Below are positions 7,317-14,247 of a DNA stretch of 21,766 bases, in pieces; within the stretch, counting starts at the first letter, position 1, and each line of letters opens with the position of its first letter. Where the stretch lies: positions 1 through 21,766 of IMG/VR virus record IMGVR_UViG_3300030380_001349. One strand, given 5' to 3'. The DNA comes from a virus. Both the position numbers and the translations under genes were made by a program. The notes beneath the pieces are model-generated. The model had not been told where the DNA came from and did not search any database. It saw nothing but the letters and a program-made list of their open reading frames with translations.

Positions 7317-9422
7317 ATGGAACTTAAAGAAAAAAGCAAAGGCGAAATCGAGACTATTGTTCAAAACGCTATAGATGATGCAGTAGACTTTGTAGAAAGC
7401 GAAATATCAGAAGATCGCATTAGATCGCAACGTTACTACGATGGTGAGGTAGATATAGGCTACGAGGATGGTCGAAGCAAAGTAGTCGCTACTAAGGTTC
7501 GAGATACGGTGCGTGCGATTAAACCATCATTGATGCGTGTTTTTCTAAGCACTGCAAAGCCTGTAGAGTTCATGCCGCATGGCCCAGAAGATGTAAATAT
7601 GGCAGAGCAAGCCACAGATTATGTGCATTATGAGTTTCAGAGAAGCAACGGTTATAGAGTGCTAAACGATGCTTTCCACGATGCTCTAATCAAAAAGCAA
7701 GGCATAGTAAAAGCATATTGGGAAGAAATGCCCACCGCAGAAATATATACTTACACCAACTTAGACGATGATGAATACACGTTCTTGGTGCAAGATGATG
7801 ATGTAACGGTTCTTGAGCATACAGTAGAGCAGGAAATGAGTATGGATGAACAAGGCGTTGAAATAGAAACGCCTGTCCATTCTGCTAAAGTATCACGCAA
7901 AGAAACAACAGGATGTTTAAAGATAGAGAGTGTTCCGCCAGAAGAGTTTTTTGTAGATAGAAATTGTAGAACCCTAGAAGATGCCCATGTCGTTGCTCAC
8001 CGCACAGAAATGCGTGCTAGTGATTTAATATTTATGGGGTTTGATGCAGATGAAGTTTTAAAACTAGATAGCTTTGATGCAGGCTCAGAAATGACTGAGG
8101 CAGAGAGACAAGAGCGTCAAGGTTATTCAGATGATTTTAATGAAACAAGCTCTGACCCATCTATGCGCCAGGTTACTGTAACAGAAGCATATATGCGTAT
8201 GGATGTGGACGGCACAGGCGTAGCTGTGTTACACAAGTTCTTGTGCGGCGGGACAAAGTACAAACTGCTAGATTACGAACTCGCAGACGAAATACCTTTT
8301 GCAAAATTTGAGATTGATCCAGAGCCGCACACCTTTTATGGCAGAAGCATTGCAGACATTGTTATTGATGACCAGGATGCGGCAACAAGCATATTGCGTG
8401 GCATACTCGATAACGTGGCGATGACCAACAATCCTCGCGTTGGTATAGTCGATGGCGCAGTTAACATAGATGATGTGCTAAACAATGAGATTGGCGCGAT
8501 TGTGCGTATGAGACAGCCTGGTGCGGTCCAGGACCTAGCTGTGCCATTTACCGCAGGACAGACGCTAGGCGCACTTACATACCTAGATCAGCTTGTAGAG
8601 GGTAAGACAGGCGTTACCAGAGCGTCTATGGGGCTAGACCCTGATGCCATGCAGTCAACAACTAAAGCTGCTGTGCAAGCCACTGTGCAAGCCGCTGCCG
8701 GACAAGTAGAAGTCATGGTGCGTAACTTAGCAGATGGTGCAAGAGATTTGTTTGGAATGATGTTAAGATTACTACAAAAGAACATGGAAAACGGCGCAAT
8801 GATGCGTATGAACGGACGTTTCCAGCCTGTCGATCCTAAAGCTTTTGACATAGATATGGATATTAGCATTAACGTAGGTCTTGGCACTGGCAGAGAAGAG
8901 GACAAGATGGGCGCTTTGTCGTTAGCTCTACAACAACAAACTATGGTGTATCAGACATACGGCCCTATGAATGGCTTAGTGTCGCTTACAAACATCCGTA
9001 ACACTCTTGCAGACATATTAGCATCGAGCGGTATTAGAAATGCAGATCGTTACTTTGCACCAATTACGCCAGAAATAGAAATGCAACTATTACAGATGCA
9101 ACAACAACAGCAAGCACAAATGGCGCAGATGCAAGGACAGCAAGCCGACCCTGCCCAAGCTCTTGCCCAGGCAGAGGCCATGAAGGCAACAACAAATGCA
9201 CAAGTTCAAATGACAAAAGCACAAATGGAAAATCAACGTAAGATGCATGAAATGGCTATGAAAGACGATTTAGCTAGAGATAAAATGGCACAAGACCTAT
9301 ATGTAGATGCAGCTAAAACTATAGGTCAATACGGAAGCTCTGTAGATATTGCTAAAATAAAAGCAGAGCAAGACAAAGAACGTATGCATAACGAAGCTAT
9401 GATGAGAGTGGCAGGTATTTGA
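7317..9422 (+). CDS. Portal protein (head-tail connector)
   Basis: The 701-residue protein has the features of the large podoviral portal family. Residues 40-76 read YYDGE, DGRSKVVATKVRDTV and KPSLMRVF, and 86-100 MPHGPEDVNMAEQAT, all characteristic. Further blocks include VPPEEFFVDRN and PHTFYGRSIADIVIDDQ with NVAMTNNPRVGI, the region before the stem. The C-terminal 110 residues or so are glutamine/methionine-rich and helical (QQQQQAQMAQMQGQQ), as expected for a barrel or crown extension. The portal is a dodecameric ring at one vertex through which DNA enters and leaves. The Shine-Dalgarno AGGAG (7306-7310) is strong. The stop overlaps the next gene by four bases (TTGA). Codons here are visibly richer in G and C than in the second ejection cassette. 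Confidence 0.9.
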   Translation: MELKEKSKGEIETIVQNAIDDAVDFVESEISEDRIRSQRYYDGEVDIGYEDGRSKVVATKVRDTVRAIKPSLMRVFLSTAKPVEFMPHGPEDVNMAEQATDYVHYEFQRSNGYRVLNDAFHDALIKKQGIVKAYWEEMPTAEIYTYTNLDDDEYTFLVQDDDVTVLEHTVEQEMSMDEQGVEIETPVHSAKVSRKETTGCLKIESVPPEEFFVDRNCRTLEDAHVVAHRTEMRASDLIFMGFDADEVLKLDSFDAGSEMTEAERQERQGYSDDFNETSSDPSMRQVTVTEAYMRMDVDGTGVAVLHKFLCGGTKYKLLDYELADEIPFAKFEIDPEPHTFYGRSIADIVIDDQDAATSILRGILDNVAMTNNPRVGIVDGAVNIDDVLNNEIGAIVRMRQPGAVQDLAVPFTAGQTLGALTYLDQLVEGKTGVTRASMGLDPDAMQSTTKAAVQATVQAAAGQVEVMVRNLADGARDLFGMMLRLLQKNMENGAMMRMNGRFQPVDPKAFDIDMDISINVGLGTGREEDKMGALSLALQQQTMVYQTYGPMNGLVSLTNIRNTLADILASSGIRNADRYFAPITPEIEMQLLQMQQQQQAQMAQMQGQQADPAQALAQAEAMKATTNAQVQMTKAQMENQRKMHEMAMKDDLARDKMAQDLYVDAAKTIGQYGSSVDIAKIKAEQDKERMHNEAMMRVAGI

Positions 9423-9655
9423 TAACAGATATAAGAATACAGGCAGATGATGCCAAAAGGTTAAAAAACGATACTGCATTCATGCAGTTTGTTGAGGATG
9501 TTCGTAATGAGCAAATTAGGCTTTTTACGACTAGCGCGGCTCAAGACGTTGAGCAACGTGAAGAGGCGCACGCAATGTTGCGTGCATTAAACCAGATCGA
9601 AGTGCAGCTTGACGCCGCTATTGCAGCAGAGACACTCTTAGATCGCAAACAATAG
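9419..9655 (+). CDS. Small conserved protein between portal and scaffold, TTG start
   Basis: The 78-residue product is helical and charged, with LKNDTAFMQFVEDVRNEQI and a block REEAHAMLRALNQIEVQLDA that recurs in small phage proteins encoded next to portals. It has no membrane segment or known catalytic motif. The start is an inferred TTG at 9419 that overlaps the portal stop (TTGA, bases 9419-9422), so its translation is probably coupled to that of the portal; the first internal ATG is well downstream and would cut the N-terminal helix. Role unknown; an assembly accessory is an inference from its position. Confidence 0.65.
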   Translation: MITDIRIQADDAKRLKNDTAFMQFVEDVRNEQIRLFTTSAAQDVEQREEAHAMLRALNQIEVQLDAAIAAETLLDRKQ

Positions 9656-9658
9656 GAG
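9654..9658 (+). promoter_or_regulatory. Ribosome binding site supporting a GTG start at 9666
   Basis: AGGAG sits 7 bases upstream of GTG 9666. The first in-frame ATG (9684) has no comparable site. Confidence 0.7.
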
Positions 9659-9665
9659 CAGTACC

Positions 9666-10643
9666 GTGGAAGCGACTGACACAATGGAAAGCGCGATTGA
9701 ACAAATCATAGCGCCAGCGCAGCAAGAAACAGGCGAAACTAATCAAGTTGAGGAAGAAACATCTGTAACTCCAGAAGCTGAAGAGGCTGAAGTGGAAGCA
9801 GTTGAAGAAACTGAGGAACTTGATGAGCTAGAGGTATCTGATGAGGAATTATTAGATGCTGATATTGAAGCAGATGACATTGAAGAAGAAACTGTCGAGC
9901 CAGAGTATTACACCGTCAAAGCAGACGGCAAGGAAGAAACGGTAACAATAGATCAGTTAAAGCAAAGTTATTCAGGTCAAAGCGCAATAAACAAAAGGTT
10001 TCAAGAAGTGGCTGATATGCGAAAGCAAATTGAGCAAAAGACTTCTGAAATCTTACAACGTGAGCAAACGGTAAACTATCTTTATAATCAGTCTCAACAA
10101 CAAGGCTTTATATCACCACCTCAGTTGCCAGATCAGGCTTTGGCTGAAAGTGACCCTGTTTCTTATATGGAGCAAAGAGCTAAATATGATGCTGATATGC
10201 AAAGTTACCAGCAACAGCAGATGCAAATACAACAACTTAACGAACAGCGACAAAAGCAAGCCGATGAAGATCATCGGGTATATCTTGCAGAACAAGCTGA
10301 TATTATTAAAACCAAAATTCCCGAACTCGCAGACACTAGCAAGAGCAAAGCTCACTGGGATGCGTTGATGGGCGTTGGGCGTGAATATGGTTTTAGCGAT
10401 GAAGAAATCGCTCTAACCGCAGATGCACGCTACATAGAAATGGCTAATGATGCTATGAAGTATAAGCGTATTGTTGCAAATCGCAAAAAGGCAGAAGCTA
10501 AAAGCAAGAAAGCCAAACCTGTTGTAAAAGCTGGTGCTAAAAAGGTAGCTGATCCAGAAGGTTCACTAAAGCGTAAGCAATTTCAAAAATTGCAAAAGAC
10601 AGGTCGAATGGAAGATGCAATCGACTTAATTATGAAAACTTAG
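9666..10643 (+). CDS. Capsid scaffolding protein
   Basis: The 325-residue product lies directly before the major capsid gene and has the composition of a scaffold. Residues 1-80 are extremely acidic (runs such as EEAEVEAVEETEELDELEV), 81-110 form a short conserved block (YYTVKADGKEETVTIDQLK), and 110-210 are a glutamine-rich coiled coil. Residues about 266-310 are strongly basic (KKAEAKSKKAKPVVKAGAKK) and the C-terminal helix ends DAIDLIMKT. Scaffolds typically use a basic C-terminal helix to contact the capsid protein during prohead assembly. The GTG start is supported by the Shine-Dalgarno. The TAG stop is the first three bases of a 7-base-pair hairpin (10641-10658). Confidence 0.85.
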   Translation: MEATDTMESAIEQIIAPAQQETGETNQVEEETSVTPEAEEAEVEAVEETEELDELEVSDEELLDADIEADDIEEETVEPEYYTVKADGKEETVTIDQLKQSYSGQSAINKRFQEVADMRKQIEQKTSEILQREQTVNYLYNQSQQQGFISPPQLPDQALAESDPVSYMEQRAKYDADMQSYQQQQMQIQQLNEQRQKQADEDHRVYLAEQADIIKTKIPELADTSKSKAHWDALMGVGREYGFSDEEIALTADARYIEMANDAMKYKRIVANRKKAEAKSKKAKPVVKAGAKKVADPEGSLKRKQFQKLQKTGRMEDAIDLIMKT

Positions 10644-10658
10644 CATTAACAAATGCTA
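10641..10658 (+). other. Hairpin spanning the scaffold stop codon, upstream of the capsid gene
   Basis: TAGCATT (10641-10647) and AATGCTA (10652-10658) are exact inverted repeats with an AACA loop. There is no following T-run, so it is not a typical terminator. It might mark a processing or mRNA-stabilising point in front of the highly expressed capsid gene, or be chance in AT-rich DNA. Confidence 0.35.
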
Positions 10659-10682
10659 TAAGCCGTTGAAAGGAATAGATTA

Positions 10683-11639
10683 ATGGCACAACCAGCAAAT
10701 ACCTTTGATAGCTACGATCAAGTAGGGATTAGGGAAGACTTGAGCGATGTTATCAATAACATTACTCCAGAGGCCACTCCGTTTCATAGTAAGTGTCCTA
10801 AAACAACAGCCAGCAATACGTTGGTAGAATGGCAGACTGATACACTTCGTAACAGTGCCGCAAACGCTCACATTGAAGGTGACGCAACAGCAGCGCAAGC
10901 TGCCACAGCAACTGTTCGTCTTAACAACCGAACACAAATCTTCAAAAATGCGGTAATCGTATCTGACACTGATGAAGGCCTTAACAAGGCTGGAAGACAG
11001 CGTGAGATGGCCTACCAAATTGTAAAAATTGCCAAAGAGCAAAAACTCGATATAGAGAAAGCGCTATTTGACAATAATGCAAAAGTGGCTGGTAACGCAT
11101 CTACTGCGAGAGAGTTGGCAGGCGCTCCAGCTTGGTTGATTACAAACGTAAACTTCCAATCTGGTAACTCTGGTGCAAACCCAACTGGTGACGGTACTGA
11201 CGCTCGTACAGACGATGGTACTCCAACAGCGTTCTCACAAACTAAGTTTGATACTGTTATGCAATCAATTTGGGAAAACGGTGGAGAGCCAGACACGGTG
11301 TATCTATCTGCGTTTCAGATGAATGTTGCATTGGGCTTTACTGGTAACAACAACCAGCGTTCACAAGTGCAAGCATCTGACGAGCGTGTAATCAAAAGCT
11401 TGGCAGTATATACAACTCCGTGGGGAACTATAGAGTTTATGCCTAGCCGCGAGAACAGAAGTCGTGACGTTTTCATCATGCAGGATGACAAGTGGGAGAT
11501 CGCAACATTGCGTCCAACTAAAAACACTGAGCTTGCAAAAACTGGTGATAACACTCAGAGACAAATCGTTACTGAGCTTACTTTGTGTGCTAAAAGCGAA
11601 AAAGCTAACGGCATTATTGCTGATAACACAACTTCATAA
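10683..11639 (+). CDS. Major capsid protein (DUF5309 / SU10-type, HK97 fold)
   Basis: The 318-residue product has the diagnostic N-terminal pattern of this capsid family: FDSYDQVGIREDLSDVIN then ITPEATPF (28-35), followed by NTLVEWQTDTL and AHIEGD. Further conserved blocks are RTQIFKNAVIVSDTDE, REMAYQIVKIAKEQKLDIE and, near the C-terminus, TTPWGTIEFMPSR and DKWEIATLRP. It forms the icosahedral shell. The Shine-Dalgarno AGGA (10671-10674) is 8 bases from the ATG. Two tandem TAA codons end the gene, and a strong hairpin follows at once, so capsid mRNA may be separately terminated or stabilised. Confidence 0.92.
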   Translation: MAQPANTFDSYDQVGIREDLSDVINNITPEATPFHSKCPKTTASNTLVEWQTDTLRNSAANAHIEGDATAAQAATATVRLNNRTQIFKNAVIVSDTDEGLNKAGRQREMAYQIVKIAKEQKLDIEKALFDNNAKVAGNASTARELAGAPAWLITNVNFQSGNSGANPTGDGTDARTDDGTPTAFSQTKFDTVMQSIWENGGEPDTVYLSAFQMNVALGFTGNNNQRSQVQASDERVIKSLAVYTTPWGTIEFMPSRENRSRDVFIMQDDKWEIATLRPTKNTELAKTGDNTQRQIVTELTLCAKSEKANGIIADNTTS

Positions 11640-11648
11640 TAAGATAAT

Positions 11649-11675
11649 AGGTAGGGGCAAAACTGCCCCTACTTT
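11649..11675 (+). terminator. Candidate terminator/attenuator after the capsid gene
   Basis: GTAGGGGCA (11651-11659) and TGCCCCTAC (11664-11672) form a perfect GC-rich 9-base-pair stem with an AAAC loop, extendable by a G-T and an A-T pair to 11 pairs. Only three T residues follow, so termination may be partial. A terminator just after the capsid gene parallels T7 and would lower expression of downstream genes. Confidence 0.65.
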
Positions 11676-11689
11676 AACAGGAGATTAAA

Positions 11690-11941
11690 ATGAAAGTTTT
11701 AGTAAAAGATAGAAGCATATCAACATCTCAAGGTATCTTTAGGGGTGGTGATGAGGTTGAGCTTCCTGAAGCAGAAGTAAAAAAGATTATGGTTATGAAG
11801 CCAAATGCTTTTGAGGTGCTAAAAGCAGACCCAAAGCCTGCGAAGAAAGTAGCTAAGAAAAAGAAACGTGCTAGAAACGATGACGGCACACTAAAAGCTG
11901 ATGATCCGCAAACAGCAGATATTAATGAGGCATGGCAATAA
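11690..11941 (+). CDS. Small lysine-rich virion-associated protein
   Basis: The 83-residue product has an N-terminal beta-type domain (VLVKDRSISTSQGIFRGGDE, then VELPEAEVKKI) similar to small head or neck accessory proteins. A basic linker follows (PKPAKKVAKKKKRAR, about 48-62), and the C-terminus is NDDGTLKADDPQTADINEAW, a phrase I have seen ending small proteins encoded after phage capsid genes. The basic stretch could bind DNA or the acidic inner shell, but that is inference. AGGAG lies shortly before the ATG, after the terminator hairpin. Confidence 0.65.
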   Translation: MKVLVKDRSISTSQGIFRGGDEVELPEAEVKKIMVMKPNAFEVLKADPKPAKKVAKKKKRARNDDGTLKADDPQTADINEAWQ

Positions 11942-12231
11942 TGGCTAAAATTGGCGAGTCATATAAGTTTGAAGATGATACGTTAATCATTAAAAACACG
12001 CATGACGCTAATGATATGCTCAAGGATGTTGAACACGCAAGGCAACATTCTGATAATAGCTTTGGCTCTGATTATAAGCACGTCGGGAATGTCGATATGG
12101 CATTACTTGGCGTGTGGCTAAAAGAAGCTGGCGTGCAATGGACAGATACCCAGGCTGTCAAAGATGTGCTAAAACGTAAACTGATGAGTAACGAGTTTAG
12201 CAAGCTTAGAGTTTGGGAAGGTACATATTAA
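11941..12231 (+). CDS. Small head-completion-type protein
   Basis: A 96-residue protein with the pattern KHVGNVDMALLGVWLKEAGV, then VKDVLKRKLMSNEFSKLRVW near the C-terminus, which recurs in small structural proteins encoded after phage capsid genes. I chose ATG 11941, which overlaps the previous stop (TAATG) and has GAGG at 11927-11930; an in-frame ATG at 11932 would sit one base from that site. No membrane segment is present. It may belong to the neck or be a capsid accessory. Its stop overlaps the next start by one base. Confidence 0.6.
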   Translation: MAKIGESYKFEDDTLIIKNTHDANDMLKDVEHARQHSDNSFGSDYKHVGNVDMALLGVWLKEAGVQWTDTQAVKDVLKRKLMSNEFSKLRVWEGTY

Positions 12232-12422
12232 TGAGTAAGCGCACAGTACAATCAGCGCACTCACGCATAGATGCACTGGAAAAGCAGATGATTGAAATAC
12301 AGACTGAAATGAAAATACAGTTTAAAGACTTGTATAATCGTATGAAGCGTATGGAAGCGATTATGATCTGTATTACTGGCGCAAGTTTATTATTACTCGT
12401 TAGAATGACCATTATGGGGTGA
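12231..12422 (+). CDS. Small coiled-coil membrane protein (XhlA-like)
   Basis: The 63-residue product has a helical N-terminal coiled coil (RIDALEKQMIEIQTEMKIQF) followed by a single hydrophobic segment (about 47-62, MICITGASLLLLVRMTIM). This layout matches the haemolysin/XhlA group of phage lysis accessory proteins, though sequence alone does not prove homology. The start at 12231 overlaps the preceding stop (TAATG). It opens a run of membrane-associated genes ending at the endolysin, which favours a lysis role. Confidence 0.55.
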   Translation: MSKRTVQSAHSRIDALEKQMIEIQTEMKIQFKDLYNRMKRMEAIMICITGASLLLLVRMTIMG

Positions 12423-12426
12423 TGAT

Positions 12427-12843
12427 GTGGAGCTTCCAAAGGTAAATATAGCTGTTGCTGCTAGTGCGGTGGTGGCAATAGTTAGTACCGTGGGCGGTGG
12501 TATATGGTATGCAAGCTCTCAAGCTTCAATTATTGAAGGTCTAACAGAGCAAGTTGAAACTCTTACCATTGAGAACAACGCAACTGATCGCACAAATCTT
12601 ATTCGTGATGTAGAAGAAAACACTGAACGAATAGATGAAATTATAGATTACATCATAGAAGTAGAGGAAGACGGTGGCGAAACTATTGATGAAATCTATG
12701 AAGAGTTTGAAGACGTATACGAAACTCAAGAAGGGTTTTTGCTTCAGTTTAACCAGATCATTAAACTGCAAGCTAGGATCAAGACCCTAGAAAACACAAT
12801 GGAATACCTAACAAGACGCCCGATTAACTCAGACGGCAGGTAG
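12427..12843 (+). CDS. Membrane-anchored acidic coiled-coil protein (spanin-like layout)
   Basis: The 138-residue product begins with a hydrophobic segment (about 8-29, VAASAVVAIVSTVGGGIWYA) preceded by one lysine, then a long, very acidic helical domain (LIRDVEENTERIDEIIDYI and EDGGETIDEIYEEFEDVYE). The hydrophobic segment would act as an N-terminal anchor with the coil in the periplasm, as in an inner-membrane spanin. No lipoprotein partner with a lipobox was found nearby. The start is an inferred GTG with a weak GGGGTG site just upstream; nearby ATGs are in other frames. Function is inferred from layout and context. Confidence 0.55.
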   Translation: MELPKVNIAVAASAVVAIVSTVGGGIWYASSQASIIEGLTEQVETLTIENNATDRTNLIRDVEENTERIDEIIDYIIEVEEDGGETIDEIYEEFEDVYETQEGFLLQFNQIIKLQARIKTLENTMEYLTRRPINSDGR

Positions 12844-12845
12844 CA

Positions 12846-13301
12846 ATGGACCCCATTACAATTCTTGCAGGGCTGAAGACAGGACTGGCGGCGGGAAAAA
12901 CCGTAGCAAGCCTGTCAAAAGAAATAGGAAACTTCTTTGATGCAACGGATGCAGCCAAGAAAAAGTTGCAAAAAAAAGGCGTTACTAGTTCAGACGTTAA
13001 TTCTGTTGCGCTAGACAGATGGGCAAAAGAGCGTGAGGCTGCACAAGCTGAAGAAGAGCTAAGAGAGTGGGTAACTAATAATCTTGGTTTATCTCAGTGG
13101 CAGGCGCTGTTGCGGATTAGAAAAGAAGTTTTACAGGAAAAACGCGAAGCAGAGGCTCAGGCGAGGCGTGAGGCACAGGAAAGGGCTGATTTTGCACTTA
13201 CCTTAATAGCAATCGCTTTGCTACTGACAACGGCTTTTGTTGGCTCTGTGGGATATCTACATTACATGGGTTGGATTGACGTAAGGGATTATTTTCCATG
13301 A
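12846..13301 (+). CDS. Coiled-coil protein with C-terminal membrane anchor
   Basis: This 151-residue protein starts MDPITILAGLKTGLAAGKTV and continues ASLSKEIGNFFDATDAAKKK, an N-terminal block familiar from uncharacterised marine phage proteins. A charged coiled coil (about 60-114, rich in E, A and R) leads to one membrane segment (116-138). The C-terminal tail is short (GWIDVRDYFP). It is tail-anchored, opposite in orientation to the preceding 138-residue protein, so the two might face each other across a membrane pair; that is speculation. Its TGA overlaps the next ATG by four bases (ATGA). Confidence 0.6.
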   Translation: MDPITILAGLKTGLAAGKTVASLSKEIGNFFDATDAAKKKLQKKGVTSSDVNSVALDRWAKEREAAQAEEELREWVTNNLGLSQWQALLRIRKEVLQEKREAEAQARREAQERADFALTLIAIALLLTTAFVGSVGYLHYMGWIDVRDYFP

Positions 13302-13474
13302 TTTATGTTTTAGTATTCTTGCACTTTATAAATACCGATAACTTAAAATATTTTCAAATTGCTACATTTTCGGATAAAGAAGAATGTCTACAACAGGCAG
13401 AAAAAGCAAAAGTAATGGTAACACACAACTCAATGAAGGTGGTTTGCCTCGAAGTGAACAGCCCATCGTCATAG
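13298..13474 (+). CDS. Small 58-residue protein in the lysis cluster
   Basis: ATG 13298 overlaps the TGA of the preceding gene (ATGA) and has AAGGG at 13283-13287. The product is MIYVLVFLHFINTDNLKYF, then QIATFSDKEECLQQAEK and ending VVCLEVNSPSS. The layout (hydrophobic beta start, T-F-x-x-K-E-E-C helix, final V-C-L-E-V strand) resembles small alpha/beta proteins found in phage lysis regions. Without it, 13302-13383 would be unexplained. It overlaps the next open frame by 91 bases in another frame, so one of the two may start later or not be translated. Confidence 0.55.
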   Translation: MIYVLVFLHFINTDNLKYFQIATFSDKEECLQQAEKAKVMVTHNSMKVVCLEVNSPSS

Positions 13475-13605
13475 AAAAAGGTAAAAAGTTTGCAGCTTAT
13501 GATAAAAATGGTAAGTTAATTATATTGGGATATAATAGAAAGATAGTACAGGAGTATGCAAATGCCCAAAGCAAAGTACGATTTGAACGACAACGGAAAG
13601 ATTGA
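13384..13605 (+). CDS. Small basic hypothetical protein, start uncertain
   Basis: The frame from ATG 13384 encodes 73 residues, with a low-complexity N-terminus (STTGRKSKSNGNTQ) and a more convincing second half: IVIEKGKKFAAYDKNGKLII then LGYNRKIVQEYANAQ. The first part overlaps the 58-residue gene in a different frame and has only a weak ribosome site, so translation may instead begin at TTG 13444 (AAGGTGG just upstream). The 3' end overlaps the next gene by 44 bases. No known family is recognised. Confidence 0.4.
   Translation: MSTTGRKSKSNGNTQLNEGGLPRSEQPIVIEKGKKFAAYDKNGKLIILGYNRKIVQEYANAQSKVRFERQRKD
13550..13554 (+). promoter_or_regulatory. Ribosome binding site deciding the start at 13562
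   Basis: AGGAG ends 7 bases before ATG 13562. An in-frame ATG at 13556 is only one base from it and would be too close. Confidence 0.7.
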
Positions 13606-13867
13606 TCCAGATGAGCGAGATATTATGCTTGAGGATCGCCGCCGTATGATGGAAGACGCTGATGCCAAGAGAGACGCACAGTTACGCATGACTTGGTTTG
13701 CTTTAAGCGGTATGGTTCTATACCCATTTGCCATTGTGCTTGCTTCTTGGATGGGATTAGAGCAAGCATCTAATCTGCTTGCAGATATAGCTGCGGTATA
13801 TGTAGTTGCTGTATCTGGCGTGACAGCGGCATACTTTGGGTTTACCAACATGGGGAATAACAAATGA
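13562..13867 (+). CDS. Holin-like two-segment membrane protein with N-terminal EF-hand loop
   Basis: The 101-residue product begins with a canonical 12-residue calcium-binding loop, DLNDNGKIDPDE (7-18), with acidic or amide side chains at loop positions 1, 3, 5, 9 and 12, glycine at 6 and isoleucine at 8. A charged helix follows (EDRRRMMEDADAKRDAQ), then two membrane segments (about 45-65 and 72-93). Proteins with this order occur in marine phages beside endolysins, and a holin or holin-regulating role is likely but unproven. Only one EF-hand is visible, whereas calcium sensors usually pair two. The TGA overlaps the next ATG by four bases. Confidence 0.65.
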   Translation: MPKAKYDLNDNGKIDPDERDIMLEDRRRMMEDADAKRDAQLRMTWFALSGMVLYPFAIVLASWMGLEQASNLLADIAAVYVVAVSGVTAAYFGFTNMGNNK

Positions 13868-14247
13868 TAGGACAGTTATTAGGACCAGTAGCAGGTTTAG
13901 CCAGTAGCTGGCTTGATGCAAAGACTACAAAGCAAGCTGCAGAAGCAAAGCTAAAACTTACAGAGGCCGAAGCGAAAGCCAAGATATTATTATCTGAAAA
14001 GACTAGCGTTGCTGATTGGGAACGTATTATGGCGGAGAACAGCGGTTCTAGCTGGAAAGACGAATTTTTCGTAATTGTGCTGTCAATTCCACTTATTTTA
14101 GCCTTTGTGCCGGGTGCTGAAGGTATTGTGGACAGAGGATTTGAGCAGCTTCATAAAGCACCTGACTGGTATTTTTACAGTTTGGGTATTGCAATTTCAG
14201 CCTCTTTCGGTGTGAAAGGGTACAAACAATTTACGAGGAGAAAGTAA
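13864..14247 (+). CDS. Holin-like protein resembling the GTA holin (3TM) family
   Basis: This is a 127-residue protein. A weakly hydrophobic N-terminus (MIGQLLGPVAGLASSWL) is followed by a charged helix (19-47), the block SWKDEFFVIVLSIPLILAFV (63-82) carrying the first clear membrane segment, and PDWYFYSLGIAISASFGVKG (100-119) carrying the second. The SW-[KR]-DE...IP and P-x-W-Y blocks are like those of three-segment holins of gene transfer agents and related phages. It probably makes membrane lesions that free the endolysin. It is joined by ATGA to the preceding gene and TAATG to the endolysin gene, forming a tight lysis unit. Confidence 0.65.
   Translation: MIGQLLGPVAGLASSWLDAKTTKQAAEAKLKLTEAEAKAKILLSEKTSVADWERIMAENSGSSWKDEFFVIVLSIPLILAFVPGAEGIVDRGFEQLHKAPDWYFYSLGIAISASFGVKGYKQFTRRK

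Noticed and set aside
11464-11688. Frame-shifted extension of the capsid gene (10A/10B-like)
   Set aside because: The overlapping frame runs through the tail of the capsid gene and the hairpin, but its product is not protein-like and no slippery site is evident.
13384-13474. Programmed -1 frameshift joining the two small frames
   Set aside because: The A-rich stretch does not form a canonical slippery heptamer in the 13298 frame, and the 58-residue product looks complete.
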